Source: JASFRI01 sp050115015 (lineage in GTDB: Bacteria; Acidobacteriota; Polarisedimenticolia; CBDVAL01). From it: a stretch of 11,239 bases of DNA. The stretch spans positions 1 through 11,239 of the forward strand of contig JASFRI010000109.1 in the NCBI GenBank assembly GCA_050115015.1. Direction: 5' to 3'. The notes under the pieces were generated by a model. The model was not told the origin of the DNA. It searched no databases and saw only the letters and a list, made by a program, of their open reading frames with translations. The first letter of the stretch is position 1. Every line of letters starts with the position of its first letter. The position numbers and the translations under genes were made by a program. Positions 5,782-11,239 of the stretch are shown here, piece after piece.

Positions 5782-7626
5782 TCAGCCGCTCACCGGGACG
5801 AAGAAGAACTCGCCGCTCTCGTGCCCCGCGTACTGGATCGGCGCGTACTCGGGGATCTGCTCGTAGCGCAGGGAGCGGGTCTCGAACATGACCCTCGCCT
5901 TGACCGACGACCACAGGCGGTATGTCTCCAGGGTGTCGGTGGCGGCCCCGAGCTCGTCCAGCAGCGCGCGGGCGAAGATGGAGTGGCCGCCGCCGCCGGC
6001 GTCCAGGACCGGCTGCAGGCCTCCGGAGGTGAGCGCCGTCCGCGAGCGCTTCCCCACCAGCTCCCGGATCCAGCGCCCGCGCTCCTGGGGATCCGCCGCG
6101 TCGAAGCGCGCCAGCGAGGAGCGGGTCAGCGCCGCGGAGTAGCAGGAGTCCGCCACCACCAGGATGTGGCGCGGGGGGAGCAGGTCGAGCTGCAGGCTCA
6201 CCTCCCGGGAAGAGATCCAGTTCGTCCGCCGGTCCGGCGCGGCGTCGACGGGGAGCCAGTAGCCCACGCCGGTGGTCTCGTCCAGCTCGCCGTGCCCCGC
6301 GTAGTAGACGAGGAGGTTGTCCTTCTCCCCGAGCTCCTCCCGCAGGGTGCTGAACGCCGCGAGGACGTCGAGGTAGGTGGCGTTCCGCAGCAGGGTGACG
6401 CTGAAGCCGTAGCGCTCCCGCAGCAGGTCCGCCAGCGACGCCACGTCCTCGTCGGCGGCCTCGATCCGCGGCAGCAGGTCGTAGTCGCTGTTGCCGATGA
6501 GCAGGGCGTGATAGTCCCCGAACTTCACCTTCGTCCGCGTGATGGAGCGGCCGCCTCCCGGGCGCTCGTCCCCACCCTCGTCCAGGGCGTAGAACAGCTC
6601 GCCGCGCTTTCCCTGGCGGTCGATGGCCACGATGGTCATGCGCTCCGAGTCCGGGCGGAAGCGGAAGAACCCGTCGTCCTCCACCGGAACGTTCCGGCCG
6701 TCCACGTGGAAGCTGGCGAGCCCCGCCGGCGCCTCGACCCGGCCGACGATCTCGCCGCCGGCCGGCCCCGCGTCCACCGGGGTGAGGGAGCGCACCGAGG
6801 ACCGGTCGACGATCTCGATGCTCGGGCCGGCGACGTCGTAGCGGCTGCGCTCCTCCTCGAGCTGCCGGATCTTCTGGCGTCCGTCCTCGAGCTTCTCCTC
6901 CAGTGCCGCGACCCGCTCCTCCAGCGCGGAGGTCTCCTCCTGCCCCGCGGCGCGCTCTTGGTCCAGTGCCTCCCGGGCCTCCGCGAGCTCTCCCTCCAGG
7001 GCGCCGGAGGCCGCCCGGGCCTCCTCGAGCTCGGCGGCGGCCTCCGCCAGCTCCTGCCGGATCGCCTCCACCTCGCTGTCCAGCAGGATCACGCCGGAGA
7101 CGCCGGCGGCCTTGCGGTACCAGTCCAGCGCCTGCCTCGTGTCGACCGGGACGCCCAGCCCCTTCTCGTAGAGGAAGCCCAGGGCGATCTGCGCCGGCCC
7201 GTGCCCATGGTCCGCGGCCTTGCGGTACCAGAGCGCGGCCTGCTCGTAGTCCGGCTCCGTCCCGAGCCCCTTCTGGTAGATCTCCCCGACGTAGTACTGG
7301 GCCTGCGGATCGCCGGACTCGGCGGTCTCGAGCCAGACTTTCAGCGCGGTCCGGTAGTCCGCCCGGTCATAGGCGACGTACTCGCCGCCGCGGATCCCGC
7401 AGTCCAGCGCCGTCGTCCGGATCGGTCTTCGGCGGGAGATGTAGGTCTGCTGGGTGCCGAGCCGCCGCACCTGCCCGGGCAGGAGGCAGTCGACGATCTG
7501 GAGGTCCTCGGGGTTGCGGGTCTCGGGGGTCTTCGCGTTGCCCTTCTTCGCACGGGCGCCGGCGCCGCCGGCCGACACCAGGAGGGCGGCGAGCAGCAGC
7601 ACCACGAGGCTGGACCGACGGGGCAT
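5782..7626 (-). CDS. Exported caspase-like (peptidase C14) protein with Sel1 repeats and coiled coil
   Basis: A 614-residue protein. Residues 1-26 form a signal peptide (basic start, hydrophobic core SSLVVLLLAALLVSAGGAG). Next comes a short module with two cysteines (47 and 76), then about two Sel1-type repeats (about 92-175; YVGEIYQKGLG, AQIALGFLYEKGLGV). A long coiled coil (about 183-262) and a beta-rich, Ig-like segment (about 268-348) follow. The C-terminal caspase/metacaspase-fold domain (about 370-595) begins with YHALLIGNSDY and carries both catalytic residues: His445 in YYAGHGE and Cys495 in DSCYSA. Family C14 enzymes usually cut after basic or acidic residues. The ATG at 7626 is fixed by GGAGGAG (7636-7642) 9 bases upstream. 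It is first in an operon with the transmembrane kinase; exported location and coiled coil suggest contact with the kinase's outer domain. Target and activation signal are unknown. Confidence 0.93.
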   Translation of the reverse strand: MPRRSSLVVLLLAALLVSAGGAGARAKKGNAKTPETRNPEDLQIVDCLLPGQVRRLGTQQTYISRRRPIRTTALDCGIRGGEYVAYDRADYRTALKVWLETAESGDPQAQYYVGEIYQKGLGTEPDYEQAALWYRKAADHGHGPAQIALGFLYEKGLGVPVDTRQALDWYRKAAGVSGVILLDSEVEAIRQELAEAAAELEEARAASGALEGELAEAREALDQERAAGQEETSALEERVAALEEKLEDGRQKIRQLEEERSRYDVAGPSIEIVDRSSVRSLTPVDAGPAGGEIVGRVEAPAGLASFHVDGRNVPVEDDGFFRFRPDSERMTIVAIDRQGKRGELFYALDEGGDERPGGGRSITRTKVKFGDYHALLIGNSDYDLLPRIEAADEDVASLADLLRERYGFSVTLLRNATYLDVLAAFSTLREELGEKDNLLVYYAGHGELDETTGVGYWLPVDAAPDRRTNWISSREVSLQLDLLPPRHILVVADSCYSAALTRSSLARFDAADPQERGRWIRELVGKRSRTALTSGGLQPVLDAGGGGHSIFARALLDELGAATDTLETYRLWSSVKARVMFETRSLRYEQIPEYAPIQYAGHESGEFFFVPVSG

Positions 7627-7713
7627 CCGCAGCTTCTCCTCCGGCCTCCCACGGCGGGGGGAACCACGGAGATCAGGGCCGGGGAGGACGTTCGACGTTG
7701 CGCGACGGGGGCC

Positions 7714-7743
7714 AGTGTGGGGGATGGGCGGATCCCCTGTCAA
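7714..7743 (-). promoter_or_regulatory. Candidate sigma70-type promoter of the caspase-kinase operon
   Basis: On the minus strand a perfect -35 TTGACA (7743 down to 7738) is followed after 18 bases by CACACT (7719-7714), a weak -10 match of three in six. The start point would lie about 80 bases before the caspase-like ATG at 7626. The strong -35 with a poor -10 fits a promoter that may need an activator, but this is inferred from consensus alone. Confidence 0.4.
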
Positions 7744-7772
7744 GCCGGCCGCGGGCGCCGAACTTCCCGTGC

Positions 7773-7790
7773 CGCCGGGACTTCCCGGCG
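7773..7790. promoter_or_regulatory. Perfect dyad, candidate operator in the divergent control region
   Basis: CGCCGGGACTTCCCGGCG is a perfect inverted repeat with 8-bp arms and a 2-base centre. The centre is too short for a hairpin loop, so a protein-binding dyad is more likely than an RNA stem. It lies 30 bases upstream of the caspase-kinase -35 candidate and just ahead of the candidate promoter of the autotransporter-type gene, placed to influence both directions. The same 8-mer arms form the dyad in the FemAB-GGCT leader. Confidence 0.45.
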
Positions 7791-7797
7791 CGGCCGC

Positions 7798-7826
7798 TGG
7801 CCGGGCCGCCGGATCCGGTGTATCCT
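7798..7826 (+). promoter_or_regulatory. Weak candidate promoter of the autotransporter-type gene
   Basis: TATCCT at 7821-7826 (four of six to TATAAT) with TGGCCG at 7798-7803 (three of six to TTGACA) and a 17-base spacer. A ribosome site AAGGAG is found at 7845-7850, 11 bases before the ATG at 7862. The match is weak and could be chance. Confidence 0.25.
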
Positions 7827-7861
7827 CGGCGGAATTCCCGACGAAAGGAGCGGACGGACCC

Positions 7862-9226
7862 ATGACGAACCACGGCCGGTTCCTCGCAACCCTCGGGCGG
7901 CGTCCGGGCCTCGCGGCCCTGGCGGTGGCCCTCCTCCTCGGCGTGGGGGTGAGTCACCCCGCCCTCGCCCAGTCGCTGAACGATCAGTATGTCCGGCTGC
8001 TCTCGAACAACTGCGAGGGCCTGCTCGGACCGAACGGCACCCCAGGTCGTGTCGAGTTCGGCCCCAACCTGTTCAACATCTGCACGATCCCAGCGACCGG
8101 CTCGGGCTCCGCCGCGGGTGGCGGCTCGGCGTCGGTCCGGTCCTCGGTGAACTCGGTCCAGAACACCGTCCTCCAGCGCCGGCTGGACCGGGCCCGCGGC
8201 AACCAGCCCCCCGGCGGCGGCGGAGGGGGCGGCGGCACCGCGCCGAGCCCCTGGGCAACGTGGGAGCCGGGGGCGGAGGTGTCCCTCGTCACCAGCACCC
8301 CCACCTGGGAGGCCGACGGCGGCGGTGGCCACGGGGACCTGCTCTCCCGCCGCTGGGACGTGTTCGCCTCGCTGGGCTACGAGAGCCTCGACCGGACCGT
8401 CACCGATTTCGAGGACGGCTACAGCTCCGGGATCGGCGGGATCACCGTCGGCTTCGACTACCGCTTCGCGGACTGGGTCGTGGCCGGCCTCCTGCTCACC
8501 TACAGCAACCAGGACGGCGACTTCGACGGCGGCGGCGATTTCGACATCACGTCGCTGATCCCCACGCTCTACGCGTCCTTCCTCCCGTCGGACCGCAGCT
8601 TCGTGCAGGTGGTACTGGGGCGTAGCTCCCAGAGCTCCGACGTCCAGCGGAACGTGCAACTGGTCTTACAGTCCGCCGATCCCAGCGGCTTCCGGATCGC
8701 GAGCGGCATGCCCAGCAGCTCCGTCGACGGCACCGTCGATCTCGCCGGCGCCCAGGGCGGCTACGACTTCTCCTCCGGCCGGTTCACCTACGGCCCGCGG
8801 GCGGCGGTGAACTACAGCAAGACGGACGTCGACGCCTACGTCGAGGACGGCTCCAGCGGCCTGGAGCTCCAGGTGACTAACCAGTCGGTCAAGTCGGTGC
8901 AGGGCGTGCTGGGCTTCTTCGGCTCATGGGCGTTGAGCTCCAAGCGGGGGGTCTTCCTGCCGCAGCTCAACGTCGAGTACGTCCGGGAGTTCGAGGACGT
9001 CCCGGACGTCCTCAACGCGCAGTTCGTGGAGGACCTCCGCGGCCCCGACGCCACGGTGTTCCCCTACCAGACCAACACGCCCGACTCGGACTTCTTCAAC
9101 GTCGAGGTCGGCTTTTCCGCCGTCCTGGCCAACGGCATCCAGCCCTACGTCACCCTCCGCGGGATGTTCGGCAACGACCTGTTCGACAGCTACGCCATCA
9201 ACGCCGGGGTCCGGTTCGAGCTGTAG
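7862..9226 (+). CDS. Autotransporter beta-barrel outer-membrane protein with a minimal passenger
   Basis: A 454-residue protein. The Sec signal peptide spans about residues 1-36, with HPALA as the cleavage box. The mature N-terminus has two cysteines (51 and 74), likely a disulfide after export, then a helical stretch and an uninterrupted run of eight glycines (118-125). Residues about 160-454 show alternating amphipathic strands rich in Gly, Tyr and Phe (VFASLGYES, ITVGFDYRF, AGLLLTYSNQDGDF, AINAGVRFEL), matching the roughly 280-300-residue autotransporter translocator barrel. Only about 120 residues precede the barrel, so there is no conventional secreted passenger. Roles could be pore, surface display of the short arm, or envelope structure. 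The gene is divergent from the caspase-like gene across 235 bases and probably cotranscribed with the glycosyltransferase 18 bases downstream. Confidence 0.9.
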   Translation: MTNHGRFLATLGRRPGLAALAVALLLGVGVSHPALAQSLNDQYVRLLSNNCEGLLGPNGTPGRVEFGPNLFNICTIPATGSGSAAGGGSASVRSSVNSVQNTVLQRRLDRARGNQPPGGGGGGGGTAPSPWATWEPGAEVSLVTSTPTWEADGGGGHGDLLSRRWDVFASLGYESLDRTVTDFEDGYSSGIGGITVGFDYRFADWVVAGLLLTYSNQDGDFDGGGDFDITSLIPTLYASFLPSDRSFVQVVLGRSSQSSDVQRNVQLVLQSADPSGFRIASGMPSSSVDGTVDLAGAQGGYDFSSGRFTYGPRAAVNYSKTDVDAYVEDGSSGLELQVTNQSVKSVQGVLGFFGSWALSSKRGVFLPQLNVEYVREFEDVPDVLNAQFVEDLRGPDATVFPYQTNTPDSDFFNVEVGFSAVLANGIQPYVTLRGMFGNDLFDSYAINAGVRFEL

Positions 9227-9244
9227 CCGCCCGCCGGGGGCGCG

Positions 9245-10699
9245 GTGGAGCCTGACGTCAACACGGGGGGGTGGATCCGGCGGACCACCTTGCTCCTCGC
9301 CGCCGGCTCGGTCCTGCTCGGGGCCATGGCGCTGCGCCTGGGCCCGGAGGTGGCGGACGACGGCGCCTTCTTCCTCCGTTACGCGGAGAACCTGGCCGCC
9401 GGCGACCCCTGGGTCTGGAACCCGCGAGAGCCGCCGGTCTGGGGGGCCAGCGCGCCGCTCTTCCCGGTCGTGCTGGCACTGCCGATCGTGGTGGGTCTCC
9501 CGACCGTGCCGTCCGCCGTCGGGATCAGCCTGCTGCTCGCCGCGTCCGGACTCCTCCTCGTCGCCTGGCTCCTCGGGACCCGCTTCGGTGCGCTGGCGGG
9601 CACGGCGTTCGTCATCCTCGCCGCTCTCGACACGGAGCTGATGTACTACGCCGCGGCGGGACTGGAGACGCCCCTGACGGTGGCCTGGCTGGCCCTGGCG
9701 ATCTGGGTGCTCCTGGGCGATCCGCCCCCCTGGGCGGCAGGCGCGGTGGCCGGCTTCCTGGCGGTGCAGAAGCTGGACCTGCTGCCGGCGGCCGCGCTGC
9801 TGCTGGCGGCCCACGGCGTACGGCGCCGGCGTCTCCCCGGCCGTGAGGCGGTGATCGCGGCGGCGATCGGCCTGGCCTGGTACGGCTTCGCGTGGCTCCA
9901 CTTCGGGGCGCCCGTCCCCAACGCGTTCCTGACGAAGCTGCTCCATCAGGGAGACCTCCGACCCATCATCGACGCGAGCTGGTTCCGCAACCTGGTGCTC
10001 AAGGCGGGCGTCCACGAGTGGCTCGCGGGGCTGTCGCTCCTCGCCGTCCTCCGCTGGCGGCGCCAGCTGGCCCCCCTCGGCCTGTTCCTCGGAGGCCTGC
10101 TGCTGACGCACCTGATCGCCTACACCCTCTGGCACCCGTTCGAGCCCTACAACTGGTACGGGATCCCGTCGGTGCTGTCCCTGCTCGTGCTCGGGTCCAT
10201 CGGGCTGGCGGCCACGGGGGACCTGCTGCGGCGCCGGCTCCCCCGCGCCGCGATCGGGCTTCCGGTGCTCCTCCTGGTGGCCGTCATCGCCGACGGGATC
10301 CCCGACGCACGCCGGACGACGGCGGAGATCCTCGGCTTCGCGTCGCACGAGGAGCACGATCGCGCCGAGGCGGGGCGCTGGGTGCAGGCCCACACCCCCG
10401 AGGACTTCGTGGTCTACACGATGTGGGGAAACCCCGCCTACCACTCCGGTAGAAGGGTGATCGACGGCTCCTTCCTGAACCGCCCGTTCGAGCCCGGGGA
10501 CCCGGTCGCGAGGTACCGGCCGGAGGTGCTCATCCTGCAGAACGAGCCCGGCAGCACCCCGGCCCGCCCCGCCTTCGCGGCGACCGACGGCACCGGCTAC
10601 ACCGTCGTGCGCGTGTTCGACCGCAGCTACCGCCGCGGGATCGACTACTTCTTCGCCGTCCTCGTCCGCGACGACGTGCTGGGCGACCTGCGCCCCTGA
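9245..10699 (+). CDS. GT-C-type polytopic membrane glycosyltransferase (PMT/GT39-like)
   Basis: A 484-residue protein with about ten hydrophobic helices in residues 11-350 and a soluble C-terminal domain (about 355-484) that would lie outside the cytoplasm. After the first helix comes an acidic pair Asp38-Asp39 in VADDGAFFLRYAENLA, the position of the catalytic or metal-binding Asp of GT-C enzymes. The conserved blocks GLETPL (139-144) and FGAPVPNAFLTK (220-231) are typical of bacterial PMT/ArnT-like relatives that use polyprenyl-phosphate sugars. The start is GTG at 9245 with no good Shine-Dalgarno; the next ATG (9326) falls inside the first helix and would spoil it. It begins 18 bases after the barrel gene's stop with no terminator between, suggesting cotranscription and coupled translation. 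Acceptor unknown; an envelope glycan or protein, possibly the neighbouring barrel, is conceivable. Confidence 0.85.
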   Translation: MEPDVNTGGWIRRTTLLLAAGSVLLGAMALRLGPEVADDGAFFLRYAENLAAGDPWVWNPREPPVWGASAPLFPVVLALPIVVGLPTVPSAVGISLLLAASGLLLVAWLLGTRFGALAGTAFVILAALDTELMYYAAAGLETPLTVAWLALAIWVLLGDPPPWAAGAVAGFLAVQKLDLLPAAALLLAAHGVRRRRLPGREAVIAAAIGLAWYGFAWLHFGAPVPNAFLTKLLHQGDLRPIIDASWFRNLVLKAGVHEWLAGLSLLAVLRWRRQLAPLGLFLGGLLLTHLIAYTLWHPFEPYNWYGIPSVLSLLVLGSIGLAATGDLLRRRLPRAAIGLPVLLLVAVIADGIPDARRTTAEILGFASHEEHDRAEAGRWVQAHTPEDFVVYTMWGNPAYHSGRRVIDGSFLNRPFEPGDPVARYRPEVLILQNEPGSTPARPAFAATDGTGYTVVRVFDRSYRRGIDYFFAVLVRDDVLGDLRP

Positions 10700-10710
10700 G
10701 CGGCTTCGGT

Positions 10711-10732
10711 GGGGACGGAGGCCTCCGTCCCC
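10711..10732. terminator. Perfect 22-bp palindrome, probable transcription terminator
   Basis: GGGGACGGAG (10711-10720) is followed by GC and then by its exact complement CTCCGTCCCC (10723-10732), so the whole 22 bp is self-complementary. It begins 11 bases after the glycosyltransferase stop. No T-run follows, so if it terminates transcription it does so through a very stable GC stem or with Rho. It could also act as a protein-binding palindrome. Confidence 0.5.
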
Positions 10733-11090
10733 GCGGATTCTCAGAGCCAGATGTTCCGGGTGCCCTCGGGGCACAGGTGGTTCCGGCCGGGAGGGCGCCT
10801 CACGCACGGCACCGAGCCGCACGGTTCGTTCTCCACCACGCCGCGTCGGGGCTATCGGCCGGTAGGGTCCATCACTCCAAGCGTGCAGCTCTCGCCATGC
10901 GCATCCAGTCCGAGATATCCTCGGCCTCGTTGCCGGGGAGACGTTGCCCGGACCCGCTCATCGTTGCAGAGCACCGAGAGGTCCCTCGAACGTCGAGGTC
11001 GCGGGCCGCTCACAATCGGTGACATGCAGTCCTTCCTGCACGCGCCATGGCAGGATCCTCCGGCATCGTAGCCCCGGAGTTCCTTGAGGC
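10733..11090. other. Intergenic stretch without a convincing gene
   Basis: About 360 bases between the palindrome and the ribosome site of the last gene. By eye GC is lower than in the flanking genes and third-codon GC bias is lost, which argues against long coding frames here. It contains a small dyad CCTCGA-ACG-TCGAGG (10984-10998) and a short stem TGCAG/CTGCA (11025-11040). A short minus-strand frame (10872-10961, 29 residues) has plausible amino-acid make-up but no ribosome site. No clear promoter for the downstream gene could be picked. Confidence 0.5.
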
Positions 11091-11102
11091 GGAGGTGAAA
11101 CG

Positions 11103-11239
11103 GTGGAGATCTTCAAGTTCACGCTGATCGTCGCGACGTTCCTGTGCACCCTGGTGGCCGGGTTCGTGTTCGCATTCGCCGTCGTGGTGATGCCGGGGAT
11201 ACGGACCCTGGGGGACGGAGAGTTTCTCCGGGCTTTCCA
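11103..11239 (+). CDS. DUF1772-like small integral membrane protein, N-terminal part
   Basis: Only the first 45 residues are in the window. They start MEIFKFTLIVATFLCTLVAG and form one long hydrophobic helix (about 5-30), followed by VVVMPGIRTLGDGEFLRAF. The MPG followed by a short acidic GDGEFLRAF segment after the first helix recalls DUF1772 (anthrone-oxygenase-like) membrane proteins, usually about 150 residues with four helices; their biochemical role in bacteria is mostly unknown. The GTG start is fixed by the strong ribosome site GGAGGTG (11091-11097), 5 bases upstream. Position after the terminator-like palindrome implies a separate transcription unit. The assignment rests on a short fragment. 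Confidence 0.75.
   Translation, partial: MEIFKFTLIVATFLCTLVAGFVFAFAVVVMPGIRTLGDGEFLRAF

Noticed and set aside
7454..7861. N-terminal extension of the autotransporter frame upstream of 7862
   Set aside because: It would bury the signal peptide inside the protein and overlap the caspase-like gene; AAGGAG and the signal peptide support 7862.
8212..8236. GGC/GGG-rich tract as a possible phase-variable repeat
   Set aside because: It encodes the eight-glycine linker with irregular codons (GGC, GGA, GGG mixed), not a uniform slip-prone unit.
5701..8625. Very long plus-strand open frame opposite the caspase-like gene
   Set aside because: Low-complexity Arg/Gly/Pro/Val-rich translation without domains; it is the antisense shadow of a high-GC3 gene and spans a well-supported promoter region.
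8924..10822. Long minus-strand open frame opposite the barrel and glycosyltransferase genes
   Set aside because: Translation is Arg/Glu/Gln/His-rich with no fold signal, whereas the opposite strand has signal peptide, strands and helices.
10872..10961. Minus-strand 29-residue frame ending MARAARLE
   Set aside because: Composition looks protein-like, but there is no ribosome site, promoter or homologue I can name; it might be a gene remnant, but evidence is too thin to list as a gene.
10709..11071. Plus-strand frame of 120 codons after the glycosyltransferase
   Set aside because: Its GTG start lies at the edge of the palindrome with no ribosome site, third-base GC falls along its length, and no motif is recognisable.

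Overview
This is a gene-dense, roughly 70% GC window from a diderm (Gram-negative-type) bacterium. The outer-membrane autotransporter-type barrel, the Hanks-type kinase with a transmembrane segment and the secreted Sel1/caspase-like protein suggest a high-GC environmental lineage such as Acidobacteriota, Myxococcota or a relative. The sequence alone does not fix the phylum. No rRNA, tRNA, CRISPR array, insertion sequence or integrase was seen. I support eight protein genes, the last cut by the window end.

Left block (1-2722): a long imperfect inverted repeat lies upstream of an aspartate/glutamate racemase-family gene (+). That gene converges, with its stop codon overlapping, on a two-gene minus-strand operon: a FemAB/GNAT-fold aminoacyl-transferase-like protein followed by a gamma-glutamylcyclotransferase-fold protein, joined by a 1-base stop/start overlap. 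All three belong to families that act on amino acids or (gamma-)glutamyl/peptidoglycan-type amide bonds, so a shared role is plausible but unproven.

Middle block (2723-7626): a secreted protein with two predicted beta-sandwich domains (+) converges on the kinase gene with a 44-base 3' overlap. The kinase gene lies 37 bases downstream of a gene for an exported caspase-like (C14) protein with Sel1 repeats and a coiled coil. The two form an apparent caspase-kinase operon on the minus strand, and this is the most interesting unit in the window.

Right block (7627-11239): a 235-base divergent control region with a perfect 8-bp-arm dyad separates the caspase-kinase operon from an autotransporter-barrel outer-membrane protein with almost no passenger (+). 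A GT-C-type polytopic membrane glycosyltransferase follows 18 bases later. After it come a 22-bp perfect palindrome (probable terminator), about 370 bases without a convincing gene, and the start of a DUF1772-like small membrane protein.

The octamer CGCCGGGA recurs in every major promoter-containing intergenic region, twice as a perfect dyad, and I did not find it inside the genes by eye. It may be an operator or leader element shared by these transcription units.
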